64,000 nucleotides of DNA from JAHEFU01 sp041395205 (GTDB lineage: Bacteria; 4484-113; JAFGCY01): the NCBI GenBank assembly GCA_041395205.1, contig JAWLAZ010000006.1:35027-99026 (forward strand), given 5' to 3'. Below, piece after piece: positions 24,198 through 31,811 of this stretch; position 1 is the first letter of the stretch; the number at the start of each line of letters is the position of its first letter. Under the pieces are notes generated by a model that was not told the origin of the DNA, made no database searches, and saw nothing but the letters and a program-made list of their open reading frames with translations. Position numbers and translations under genes: made by a program.

Positions 24198-25202
24198 ATG
24201 GCACAACTCAACTATCTGAACGGTTACAAGCCCAGCTCCGCCTGGGAGGACAAGCTCACGCGCGAGGGCTTCGGCGATGCGCTGCTGGCGCTCGGCGAGA
24301 CGAACGAGAAGGTCGTGGTGCTCGACGCCGACCTCGCGGAGTCCACCTACACGAAGTTCTTCCGCGACCGCTACCCCGGCCGCTTCTTTGAGTGCGGGAT
24401 CTCCGAGAACGACATGATCAACACGGCGGCGGGCCTCGCCAAGCAGGGCTTCATCCCCTACCTCGCGAGCTATTCGATGTTCCTCGCCGGCCGTTCCTGG
24501 GACCAGATCCGCAACACCGTGGACTACTCCTACTGCAACGTGAAGATCACCGCCGCGCACGGCGGAATCAGCGTCGGCAAGGACGGCCCGACGCACCAGT
24601 CCTCCGAGGACTGCTCCTGCATCCAGCCGCTGGTGAACACCGCGCTGATCTACCCGACGGACTACTGGGAGACGCTCAAGTGCACCAGGTTCATGGCGGA
24701 GTGGTACGGCCCGATGTACAGCCGCATCGGCCGCGAGAAGGTGCCGCTGATCTCCAGCGAGGACACGCCCTTCAACTTCGGCAAGGCGACCAAGGTGCTC
24801 GAGGGCACTGACATCACGATCATCGGGCATGGCCTGATGCTCTCGCGCTGCATCCTCGCTGCCGAGCAGCTGGCCGAGCAGGGCATTTCCGCGCGTGTGC
24901 TGAACATGAGCAGCGTCAAGCCGATTGACCGCGAAGCGATCGCTGCGGCGGCCGGAGAGACCGGCGGCATCGTGGTGGCCGAGGAAGTCAGCTACTACGG
25001 CAGCATGGGCAGCACGGTGGCGACGGTGATGGCGGAGGGCGAGCACCTCGTGCCGGTGCGCCTCGTGGCGGTGCGCGACATGTACCTCTCCAGCGGAGAC
25101 CCGTATGAGCTGATGGACCTCGCGGGTCTGAACGTCAAGGGCGTGCTGGATGCATGCAACGACGTGCTGGAGCGCCGCAAGCGGATCTTCGCCGCGGGCT
25201 AA
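24198..25202 (+). CDS. Transketolase, C-terminal subunit
   Basis: 334-aa subunit with the pyrimidine-binding and C-terminal domains of transketolase. Glu70 in FECGISENDM is the cofactor-activating glutamate expected to contact the TPP aminopyrimidine. ITAAHGGISVGKDGPTHQ is the conserved phosphate-site loop, and residues ~205-330 form the C-terminal regulatory-like domain (DITIIGHGLML ... VVAEEVSYYGSMGS). AGGA precedes the ATG. It needs the N-subunit encoded at 16732 to form an active heterotetramer. Both genes are intact with no frameshift, so the split is real. Flanked by intergenic repeats on the left and a convergent SnoaL-like gene on the right. Confidence 0.92.
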   Translation: MAQLNYLNGYKPSSAWEDKLTREGFGDALLALGETNEKVVVLDADLAESTYTKFFRDRYPGRFFECGISENDMINTAAGLAKQGFIPYLASYSMFLAGRSWDQIRNTVDYSYCNVKITAAHGGISVGKDGPTHQSSEDCSCIQPLVNTALIYPTDYWETLKCTRFMAEWYGPMYSRIGREKVPLISSEDTPFNFGKATKVLEGTDITIIGHGLMLSRCILAAEQLAEQGISARVLNMSSVKPIDREAIAAAAGETGGIVVAEEVSYYGSMGSTVATVMAEGEHLVPVRLVAVRDMYLSSGDPYELMDLAGLNVKGVLDACNDVLERRKRIFAAG

Positions 25203-25270
25203 TCCCCAGACAGCCGGAAGTGACGTTGCCAGTCTGAGAATTGGCAACGGTCCCTGAGGAGTCGGACCGC

Positions 25271-25657
25271 TCAGGTCTGATCGGGGAAGTACTCGCTGCG
25301 CCGGGCCGCGTACTGCTCGCCCACCCAGAAGTCCTCGCGGCGGATCATCCGTCCCTCCCAGTGCTGGAGGTGGATCCCGGGCTGGCTATGGCGTGTGCCG
25401 TCAGCGGTGGTCCAGGCATACTGCACATGCAGCAGCGCGCGCTCGCCCTCGATGCGGCTGTCCAGCAGGCTGGCGCTGAACTCCGTGATGCCTGCGCGGA
25501 AGCTGCGCTGCCTGGCCAGAGCTTCGCTGCGGCCCCGGGCGAACAGCTCGTCGTTCTCATACTGCTCGGCGTCATGGTGCATCAGGCCGCAGCAGTTGAG
25601 CGTGCGCCCGCCACTGAGCTGGTTCAGGTAGACCGGCAGCATCACTGCGATGGACAT
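25271..25657 (-). CDS. SnoaL/NTF2-like small protein
   Basis: 128-aa protein with a SnoaL-like layout: an N-terminal helix (MLPVYLNQLSGGRTLNCCGL), a short strand with MHHDAEQYENDELFARGRSEAL, then alternating strands (LLDSRIEGERALLHVQYAWTTADG; LQHWEGRMIRREDFWV). This is the pattern of cone-shaped NTF2-like proteins that hydrolyse or isomerise small molecules, or only bind them. The start at 25657 is chosen because residues upstream do not look protein-like; a weak GGAA precedes it. It lies 52 nt downstream of the antitoxin-like gene on the same strand, so the two may be co-transcribed. No catalytic residues can be assigned. Confidence 0.65.
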   Translation of the reverse strand: MSIAVMLPVYLNQLSGGRTLNCCGLMHHDAEQYENDELFARGRSEALARQRSFRAGITEFSASLLDSRIEGERALLHVQYAWTTADGTRHSQPGIHLQHWEGRMIRREDFWVGEQYAARRSEYFPDQT

Positions 25658-25709
25658 GGTTCCAATACGATAGCGTGTGTCAACCAAGCTTTGCGTATAT
25701 GCCGCTGCG

Positions 25710-25922
25710 TCAGCTAATTGCCAGCTCCGCCAGCACATCATCCAGGCTGCGGTATCCTTCAGCTTCAGCCAGGGCCCTGCGGAAGCACTCAGCATCCGCG
25801 GAATCCTCGATCAGCTCCAGCAGCCGCTGAAACTCGTCCAGGCTGAGCTGCACGGCGGTGGGCTTGCCCTGGGCATCCGTCACGATCTGGGGATGCAGTT
25901 TGATGCGGCCATCTACTGACAT
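25710..25922 (-). CDS. Phd/RelB-type antitoxin-like protein, no toxin partner
   Basis: 70-aa protein beginning with a short beta region (HPQIVTDAQGKPTAVQLSLDEF), followed by an amphipathic helix (QRLLELIEDSADAECFRRALAEAEG) and an acidic tail. This is the typical build of prevent-host-death/YefM-like antitoxins. No PIN, RelE or other toxin gene is adjacent: the next gene on the strand is SnoaL-like. It may be an orphan antitoxin or a small regulator. A TATAAT box ends 6 nt before the ATG and no Shine-Dalgarno site is present, which suggests a leaderless mRNA. Confidence 0.65.
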   Translation of the reverse strand: MSVDGRIKLHPQIVTDAQGKPTAVQLSLDEFQRLLELIEDSADAECFRRALAEAEGYRSLDDVLAELAIS

Positions 25923-25928
25923 AGGCAG

Positions 25929-25934
25929 ATTATA
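25929..25934 (-). promoter_or_regulatory. TATAAT box implying leaderless mRNA
   Basis: On the minus strand a perfect TATAAT ends 6 nt before the ATG of the antitoxin-like gene, the same spacing as at 20188. Confidence 0.5.
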
Positions 25935-26087
25935 ACTTCGCAGAACCTGCAAACACTTTCCTCCATTGGGAACACAGGTGTAGAGTCCGCAATAACCAAC
26001 ATGTTCCTCGCCATCGAACTTTGTGGGGAAACCACGCAGGCTGCATCCCGCTGCGCCGCCTGCGATAATTGGGCAACGGAAGCGCGC

Positions 26088-27023
26088 ATGCAACACCTGT
26101 TCGGAATGCCTGCCAGACTCCGCAGCGAGCTGCGGGAGCATCCGCTTGGCCGGATCATCCTGCGCGCGGCTGATGCCTACCACGAGCACGGCTGCATGTT
26201 CATGTCGGCGGCGCTGTCCTTCTTCGTGGTGATCTCGATCATCCCGCTCTCCTACCTCGCACTCGTGATCCTCACGCAGATCGTCGGCCCGAGTGTGGAT
26301 GTCTACAACAGCCTCGATGCCGTGCTCAGGCCCTACCTGCTGCCGGATGCAATCGTGATGCTGCGCGAGCGGCTCAGCAAGATCAGCGAGGACGGAATCA
26401 GCGTGGCCGGGGCCGGCTTCGGTATCCTATCCTTCCTCTGGGCCGGGATCCGCTTCTATGAGATCCTGCAGGTGATGCTGACCCGGGCCTGGGGCGGCAG
26501 CCAGGTGCGGCCCTTCCTGCGCAGCAAGCTGGTTTCAGTGGTGCTGTTCATCTCCGCCGGAGCGCTGACCGGGCTGTTCCTGATGCTGAGCACGGCGCTG
26601 CGCAATCTCGAAAACCTCGTGCCGGCCTTCCTCGGCTTCCGGCTCGACGGACTGTGGATCGTGCTGACGGACAGCGTGCCCGCGCTTGCGGCCTGTTTCA
26701 CGGTGTTCCTGATCTACCAGTACCTGCCCACGAAGCGCGTTCCCTGGAAAGTGTCTCTCGGTGTTGCCCTGCCGGTGGGGCTGCTGTGGTACCTGAGCAA
26801 GTTCCTGTTCACCCAGATCGTGATGGCCGGCGGCGTGTTCGCCACGCTCTACGGCCCGATGGCCGGATTCATCGTACTGATGATCTGGATCTACTTCTCA
26901 ACCAGCATCGTGCTCTTCGGAGCGGAGATGGGAGCCTCGATCCAGCAGGAGCTGCATCCGGAGGAATTTTCGGCCGATGCCGGCCCCGTGGAGCTTCCAG
27001 TGGAGGTCGGGGAAGGAGCCTGA
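26088..27023 (+). CDS. YihY/BrkB-family inner-membrane protein
   Basis: 311-aa integral membrane protein of the YihY/virulence-factor-BrkB family. About six hydrophobic helices are visible, starting at SAALSFFVVISIIPLSYLALVIL; this helix carries the family hallmark of small residues followed by F-P. Further helices lie at ~115-130, ~155-180, ~195-225, ~235-260 and ~270-295 (GFIVLMIWIYFSTSIVLFGAE, in the conserved C-terminal helix). ATG at 26088 is chosen, with GGAAG before it and a GATAAT box at 26064-26069. Despite old names the family is not RNase BN; its transported substrate is unknown. Stands alone. Confidence 0.85.
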   Translation: MQHLFGMPARLRSELREHPLGRIILRAADAYHEHGCMFMSAALSFFVVISIIPLSYLALVILTQIVGPSVDVYNSLDAVLRPYLLPDAIVMLRERLSKISEDGISVAGAGFGILSFLWAGIRFYEILQVMLTRAWGGSQVRPFLRSKLVSVVLFISAGALTGLFLMLSTALRNLENLVPAFLGFRLDGLWIVLTDSVPALAACFTVFLIYQYLPTKRVPWKVSLGVALPVGLLWYLSKFLFTQIVMAGGVFATLYGPMAGFIVLMIWIYFSTSIVLFGAEMGASIQQELHPEEFSADAGPVELPVEVGEGA

Positions 27024-27059
27024 GGGCCGCTCAGGCCTGATCCAGACTGGATTGGACCG

Positions 27060-27107
27060 GTTACCCGCAAAAACCGGGCAACTGGTACCCCACAAAAACT
27101 GGTGACC
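27060..27107. repeat. Pair of similar ~24-nt words
   Basis: Two adjacent segments share ACCC(G/C)CAAAAAC(C/T)GG and end in GGTNACC-like sequence. They resemble degenerate direct repeats or a protein-binding pair just upstream of the lipoprotein promoter region. No transposase is present. Confidence 0.3.
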
Positions 27108-27110
27108 GGA

Positions 27111-27116
27111 TAGAAT
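27111..27116 (+). promoter_or_regulatory. TAGAAT box upstream of lipoprotein
   Basis: TAGAAT 78 nt before the ATG at 27195; no clear -35. Confidence 0.3.
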
Positions 27117-27194
27117 ACCCCCGTAGTGCAGACTGTTACCGTCGTGCCCAGTGGGCATGACTCGCTCTCTGATTAGTACTGCGGGAGGTACTAC

Positions 27195-29474
27195 ATGAAG
27201 TCAGTGAATATCGTTTGGGTGGCGCTGGCCCTGATGGCCGCGCTGCTTGCATCCTGCGGTGGCGGGGGAGGTCCGGCGACGCCGCCGGACAGCTTCGAGC
27301 GCATGACCGCAGTCGCCTATGGCACGAACGGCGCGCCGCTGAGCAATCTGCAGGTGCGCGTCGAGGGCCAGGACACCGGAATCTCCACGGATGCCAACGG
27401 CGCCTTCACTCTGCAGCGCGGCCAGTTCCCCCGTGGCGTGAACACCGAGAATGAAATCTCGCTGGGCACGAACGGCGTGGTGGTCGGCAGCCGCAGCGTG
27501 GTGCCGCTGGACAACCAGAACCTCGTGATCCGCTTCCAGCCGAGCGTCGGCGGTGAGGGGACCGGCAGCCTCGGCGGCAGCGTGACCGACGAGAACAGCG
27601 GCGCTGGCCTCAACAATGTCGAGGTCACGATCTTCTCCGAGGCCGGCGGCGTGCAGACCACGCACACCAGCGGCGGAGTCTACCGCTTCGATGAGGTCAG
27701 CAGCGGCACCTGGAACATCGTTGCCAATGTCGAGGATTACTACCCCGGCATGGCGATGGTGCGCGTGGCCGAGGGTGACACCAGCATCCGCAACATCGAG
27801 CTGACCCGCAAGGGCCAGGTCGGCAGCGGTGACGGGATCATGGTCAGCGGCCGCATCGTGGACAGCAAGAGCGGTGCCGGCGTCGGCGGTGCAACCGTCA
27901 GCATGATGGTGGACACCGGCTACTTCGGCATCCCCGAGCCGATCGGCTTCGAGGATGACTTCAAGTGGGACGAGGGCGATGACAGCCCGAACGTGGGCCA
28001 GACCGAGCCCGGCTTCGCCGGCGGCGGCGCGGACGGCCGTGACATCAGCCTGAGCATCGCCCCCGATGACTACTGGCGCTATGAGCCCCAGTACCAGGAA
28101 CTGACCACGGATGCCGACGGTTACTTCGAGTTCCCCGACAGCGTCGCCGGTTACAGCGCCTGGTTCAGCGTCTATAAGGACGGCTATCTGAACGGCAACC
28201 TCAGCCGCGAGATCCACGGCATGACCGAGGACCTCGAAGTGGAGATCGCGATCCAGCCGATCGTGATGACCGCCATCAGCGGCAAGGTCGTTGACGGTGA
28301 GGGCCAGCCGCTCAAGGGCGCCTACGTGGAGTACGTGTTCGGCGGCGGCTTCGGCTACGACATCGCCGTGCCCGGCGCGGTGGACCTCGACATGGTGTTC
28401 GAGGACGGTATCGAGATCTTCAATGAGTTCGGTGCCCCGGCTCCCCCGCAGTCCCGCGGTGAGGACATGAACACGGGCGGCAGCGATGACTTCGCCTTCC
28501 CGACGGCTCCCGCGGCGGACTTCGCCGAGGAAAGCACGAACAGCGACGGCAGCGGCAGCAGCGGCAGCGAGTTTGACAACAACACGATGCAGCGCTTCCT
28601 CTGGGAGCGCCGCAACGGCCGCTCCAGCTCGATGGTCGCCGATGCCTTCATCGGTTACTACAGCACCTACGCCGACGAGAACGGTGAGTTCAGCTTCGAT
28701 GAGGTTCCGGCCGGCCCGTACTACGTGTTCGCCAGCGCCTACCGCCACGTCGCCTACAGCGCGGATGTGACCGTCGAGGAGAACGAGGCCGCCAACGAGG
28801 TGGTCATCACCCTGCCGGAGATCCCGGTGGGCAGCGTGCAGGGCAAGGTCACCGATGAGGATGGCAACCCCCTGCCGGACGTGCTCGTCAATGCGACCCA
28901 GCCCAACGTGGATCCCTTCACCTACACGGATGCCTCCGGCAACTTCGTGATCGACAACGTGCCCGTCGGTGAGTGGCTGGTCAGCGGCTACCGCAACGGC
29001 TACCTGACCCAGGGCATCAGCGTTGAGATCAAGGATGGCCAGGCCAGCAACGTGAACCTGGTGCTGGAGACCTACGAGGCTCCGGACGTGGTGACCGGCA
29101 ACTTCAGCGGCACCGTGTTCGACGGCTACGATGACTCCACCATCGCCGGCGCTGACATGGTCTTCACCCCCTGGGAGGAGTCGCTGGGCGGTGCCTACCA
29201 CCGTCACGTGGTCAGCGATGGCAGCGGCCGCTACAGCACGACGCTGGCTGAGGCTGAGTACAACCTGCTGATCCAGGCCGGCGGCTATGAGGACATCTTC
29301 ATCCGCATCTGGCCCGAGAGCTACAACCGTGAAATGGACTTCTGGATGTGGCCCATCGGCGCTCCGGGCGGCGGTGGCGGCGGGATCCCGATCGGCATCG
29401 AGCCCGGTTTCGATGATGAGGTGCCCCCGGTCAGCGGTGACCCGGGTTCCCCTGAGAACCCGATCGGTCTGTAA
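27195..29474 (+). CDS. Lipoprotein with repeated carboxypeptidase-regulatory-like domains
   Basis: 759-aa lipoprotein (signal peptide ending LLASC, then GGGGG) with GGGAGG before the ATG. It carries at least four carboxypeptidase-regulatory-like (transthyretin-fold) domains, recognised by GxVxDexGxPLxxVxV ... TDxxGxFxfxxVpxGxW: ~110-205, ~215-345 (with an acidic insert), ~350-535 (large S/G-rich acidic insert near 440-470) and ~540-625, plus a final one at ~635-710. The C-terminus is Gly-rich, then acidic and Pro-rich. Such proteins are surface-exposed structural or binding proteins. The gene ends in a strong terminator and stands as a single transcription unit. Confidence 0.85.
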   Translation: MKSVNIVWVALALMAALLASCGGGGGPATPPDSFERMTAVAYGTNGAPLSNLQVRVEGQDTGISTDANGAFTLQRGQFPRGVNTENEISLGTNGVVVGSRSVVPLDNQNLVIRFQPSVGGEGTGSLGGSVTDENSGAGLNNVEVTIFSEAGGVQTTHTSGGVYRFDEVSSGTWNIVANVEDYYPGMAMVRVAEGDTSIRNIELTRKGQVGSGDGIMVSGRIVDSKSGAGVGGATVSMMVDTGYFGIPEPIGFEDDFKWDEGDDSPNVGQTEPGFAGGGADGRDISLSIAPDDYWRYEPQYQELTTDADGYFEFPDSVAGYSAWFSVYKDGYLNGNLSREIHGMTEDLEVEIAIQPIVMTAISGKVVDGEGQPLKGAYVEYVFGGGFGYDIAVPGAVDLDMVFEDGIEIFNEFGAPAPPQSRGEDMNTGGSDDFAFPTAPAADFAEESTNSDGSGSSGSEFDNNTMQRFLWERRNGRSSSMVADAFIGYYSTYADENGEFSFDEVPAGPYYVFASAYRHVAYSADVTVEENEAANEVVITLPEIPVGSVQGKVTDEDGNPLPDVLVNATQPNVDPFTYTDASGNFVIDNVPVGEWLVSGYRNGYLTQGISVEIKDGQASNVNLVLETYEAPDVVTGNFSGTVFDGYDDSTIAGADMVFTPWEESLGGAYHRHVVSDGSGRYSTTLAEAEYNLLIQAGGYEDIFIRIWPESYNREMDFWMWPIGAPGGGGGGIPIGIEPGFDDEVPPVSGDPGSPENPIGL

Positions 29475-29536
29475 TCCAAGGTAGTAGTTTTGGTCCGGGC
29501 AGTGCCCGGGTCCCGAATCACCAACTCTTTTGAAAG

Positions 29537-29573
29537 ACTCCCTGGAGGGTAGTAGCTCCGGGGAGTTTTTTTT
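29537..29573 (+). terminator. Rho-independent terminator of the lipoprotein gene
   Basis: Stem arms 29537-29547 and 29556-29566 (ACTCCCTGGAG with CTCCGGGGAGT) followed by eight T residues to 29573. It lies about 65 nt after the stop codon at 29474. Confidence 0.9.
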
Positions 29574-29710
29574 GGAGGTTGGAGGATATTGGTTGTAGTG
29601 GGTAGGGCTGGTGTCAGGCTTCGCCTGACCGGATCATTCCTGTCAGGCCACAGGCCTGGGAAATTTTGCGAACTCCAGACACCACTCTCCAGGCTTCCCC
29701 GAAGCAGTGT

Positions 29711-29716
29711 TATAAT
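29711..29716 (+). promoter_or_regulatory. TATAAT box for the tRNA-Cys/tRNA-Val pair
   Basis: Perfect TATAAT 41 nt upstream of the tRNA-Cys 5' end; two tRNAs follow in tandem and are probably co-transcribed. Confidence 0.5.
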
Positions 29717-29757
29717 CCTTCTTCCCCCCTGCGGGCCGTCCCGTGGGAAGGGCACCC

Positions 29758-29831
29758 GGCGGCGTAGCCAAGTGGTAAGGCAGAGGACTGCAAATCCTTT
29801 ATCGACGGTTCGATTCCGCCCGCCGCCTCCA
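29758..29831 (+). tRNA. tRNA-Cys (GCA)
   Basis: Acceptor arms GGCGGCG/CGCCGCC pair and the CCA end is encoded. Anticodon stem GAGGA/TCCTT encloses loop CTGCAAA with anticodon GCA. T-loop TTCGATT is canonical; one T-stem position is a mismatch. Small D-loop as usual for tRNA-Cys. Confidence 0.93.
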
Positions 29832-29836
29832 TTACC

Positions 29837-29913
<77 letters not shown>

Positions 29914-29982
29914 TAACTTCCGTGAACAGTGATGCGTGAACTGTGAACAGTGTTTACTGTCAACGCTTTACTGTTTACTCTT

Positions 29983-30017
29983 CACTGACCACTGACCACT
30001 GACCACAGACCACTGCC
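29983..30017. repeat. (CACTGAC)n heptanucleotide repeat ending at a stop codon
   Basis: Three perfect CACTGAC copies, then CACAGAC and CACTGCC. The array runs into the stop codon (30017-30019) of the minus-strand reductase gene. Confidence 0.85.
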
Positions 30018-30730
30018 TACTCCCCCGTCCAGTTCTCCTCGTAGCCCTTGAACTCGTCCGTTTCGATCTTTTTCGGGCTGATGCCGCCCGCCTCCAGCTG
30101 CTGCATCACGCCTTCCACAAAGCCCGGTGAGCCCGCGATGTAGTAGCGCGCATCCGGATTGCGCTCGATGCAGGTGCTGATCTCGCCTGCCAGGCCCGCG
30201 CGGTCGGTGGCGATGTATTCATCCATCAGCGGCTGGAGCACACCGGCGAACAGGTGCTCGCTGCCGGCGGCGTGGATCAGCTCCATCCGCATCCGCACCC
30301 CGCTATGCTGCTTGTCCAGTGCCATTGAACGAAAGGGCGTGACGCCGACTCCGCCTGCGATGAACACCACGCATTCCTCGATCACCGGCCAGAGCATGTG
30401 CATCTTGGACTTGAACAGCTGCAGGCTGTCCCCCGGCTGCATTGCCAGCATATGCAGCTGGAAGGGCGAGCGCGAGCGGCCGTCGATGGTGAAGCTGACA
30501 TGCTCCTCATGCGGCGCGGAAGAGAAGGACAGCTCACGCACGCGCTTGGCATCCGGGTCGGCCAGCTCAAGCGCGACATGCACGTACTGCCCGGCGTTGT
30601 AGGGCAGCGGCTCGTCGGCCCTGAAGTGGTAGCTATGCACGTCGCCATAATGGTGCTCACGCGCACTGAGCACGAGCCGGACACGCTTGGTGCCACCGCC
30701 GGGACGGGTCTGGGTAGGCTGAGTTGACAT
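30017..30730 (-). CDS. Ferredoxin/flavodoxin-NADP reductase-type FAD oxidoreductase
   Basis: 237-aa FNR-superfamily protein. The FAD-binding barrel spans ~15-110 with the signature RELSFSSAP (equivalent to RxYS-T) and the pyridine-nucleotide domain ~115-235 with FIAGGVGVTPFRSMA. No 2Fe-2S cysteine cluster is present, so it resembles stand-alone reductases that shuttle electrons between NAD(P)H and a separate protein or small acceptor. The start at 30730 has AGGAG 5 nt upstream; longer frames run into repeat DNA. The C-terminus ends EENWTGE, unlike the aromatic end of plant-type FNR. Redox partner unknown. Confidence 0.85.
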   Translation of the reverse strand: MSTQPTQTRPGGGTKRVRLVLSAREHHYGDVHSYHFRADEPLPYNAGQYVHVALELADPDAKRVRELSFSSAPHEEHVSFTIDGRSRSPFQLHMLAMQPGDSLQLFKSKMHMLWPVIEECVVFIAGGVGVTPFRSMALDKQHSGVRMRMELIHAAGSEHLFAGVLQPLMDEYIATDRAGLAGEISTCIERNPDARYYIAGSPGFVEGVMQQLEAGGISPKKIETDEFKGYEENWTGE

Positions 30731-30858
30731 ATTGCTCCTGGTCCTGGCCAGCTCTGGTCTGGGGCCGGAGCGCGGGCTGGCGGCCGGGACTCCGTGCTGC
30801 AATGTTAGCATCGCCGGGCAGGTCAGCTGCCCGGCTGGCAGGCGGGGCCGCAGGGTGC

Positions 30859-30864
30859 TAGAGT
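30859..30864 (+). promoter_or_regulatory. TAGAGT box
   Basis: GC-TAGAGT located 55 nt before the ATG at 30920; it matches the recurring box form but has no -35. Confidence 0.3.
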
Positions 30865-30919
30865 GATGCTGTCCGGGCCGCAACAGGCCGGACAGGGCAA
30901 CAGGCCCCGGGGGAACGAC

Positions 30920-31381
30920 ATGCGGATGATAATGCTGATTGCGGCAGCGGGGCTGCTGCTGAACGGCTGCCAGCAGCAGGCGGCGGGTAACCCGGCGGAT
31001 GCGGAGCTGCAGGCCGCGGTACTGCTGATCGAGCAGAACCTGCTGGACTGGGCGCGGCAGAACGGCGGGCTGTACCCGGAAATGCTCGGCCCGGAGCTTT
31101 TGAAGGATGCGCAGAACAAGGCGCTGCTGAACCCCTATGACGGTACGGAGATGCATCCGGTGGCCTTCACCGCGGGCGAGCTGGCCGCTGGCAATATCTG
31201 CTACATCGCCGTGCATGAGGGGGCGGAGGTGCAGGAGTATGTCTTGCTGGGCTTCGGGGAGGACATGGCCGGCGGGCAGGATGTGGACGGGGATGGCAAG
31301 GGGGACGGGGTGATCGAGCTGAAGCGCTCGAGCGGGGTCAGCGAGGAGCGGATGCGCGAGCTGATCGCGGAGATGAAATAG
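30920..31381 (+). CDS. Small lipoprotein with pseudopilin-like C-terminal segment
   Basis: 153-aa lipoprotein; ATG at 30920 follows GGGGGAA and the signal peptide ends LLLNGC. The mature part has a helix (ELQAAVLLIEQNLLDWARQNG) followed by GLYPEMLGPELL ... NPYDGTEMHPVAF, the pattern of the globular region of type II pseudopilins (NGxYP ... NPxxG). It ends in a calcium-like acidic loop DVDGDGKGDG and a charged helix. It lacks the pilin transmembrane helix, so it is probably a periplasmic or surface lipoprotein that borrowed the fold. The stop TAG runs into a GGGACCR heptamer array. Confidence 0.7.
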   Translation: MRMIMLIAAAGLLLNGCQQQAAGNPADAELQAAVLLIEQNLLDWARQNGGLYPEMLGPELLKDAQNKALLNPYDGTEMHPVAFTAGELAAGNICYIAVHEGAEVQEYVLLGFGEDMAGGQDVDGDGKGDGVIELKRSSGVSEERMRELIAEMK

Positions 31382-31408
31382 GGACCAGGGACCGGGGACC
31401 GGGGACCA
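31381..31408 (+). repeat. (GGGACCR)4 heptanucleotide repeat at a stop codon
   Basis: GGGACCA, GGGACCG, GGGACCG and GGGACCA in tandem; the first G is the last base of the TAG stop of the preceding gene. Confidence 0.9.
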
Positions 31409-31776
31409 GAAGGCAAATGGCATAAGGCAGAAGGCAGGGGGGCCGAGAAGCAGAGCTTCGCAGGCACAGTGAAGGTTTAGGTAGTTTGAATAGTGGGAAG
31501 GTTGCTGGATCACAGTAGCGGTGTGCCTCGGGCGTGACTGGGAGTGGGTGTTTTGGATTCCGTGTTTGCTCCAGAAAACTCTGTGCTCCCAGTGTGCTCT
31601 GTGGTTTGTTTTCCCTTGGCACAGCTTCGCAGTGCCTCCAATGGTGCAGCTTCGCAGTGCCGCCAATGGCACAGCTTCGCAGTGCCTTCATTGCCCGGAT
31701 TGCTCCGGGCCTCCATCTACCGCTAAAGCGGGTAGCTCCGTTCTACCGCTAAAGCGGGTAGCTCCCGGTCATGCGC
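31409..31776. repeat. Intergenic repeats: CCACAGAG-type element and hairpin modules
   Basis: No gene is seen. An inverted copy of the CCACAGAGGGCAC element lies at about 31567-31605. From 31617 to 31767 about seven 25-nt hairpin units follow: three of GGCAC-AGCTTCGCA-GTGCC type, one CCCGGA/TCCGGG and two TACCGCTAAAGCGGGTA. Short GGCAGAA copies occur near 31427. Confidence 0.8.
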
Positions 31777-31782
31777 CATAAT
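31777..31782 (+). promoter_or_regulatory. CATAAT box for the parvulin/HupE operon
   Basis: GC-CATAAT, 29 nt before the ATG at 31812. No clear -35. Confidence 0.35.
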
Positions 31783-31811
31783 CTGGCATCCGGCTGCGAC
31801 CGGGAACAGAC

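Noticed and set aside
16732..25202. Transketolase broken by insertion (pseudogene)
   Set aside because: Each half has its own start, ribosome-binding site, promoter-like box and stop, and separate subunits are a known natural form.
25203..26088. Complete toxin-antitoxin pair
   Set aside because: Only the antitoxin-like gene is seen. The neighbour has a SnoaL-like pattern and not a RelE, PIN or Doc toxin pattern.
27060..27107. Insertion-sequence end
   Set aside because: The paired words are only weakly alike, there is no transposase or matching far end in the window, and no target duplication is visible.
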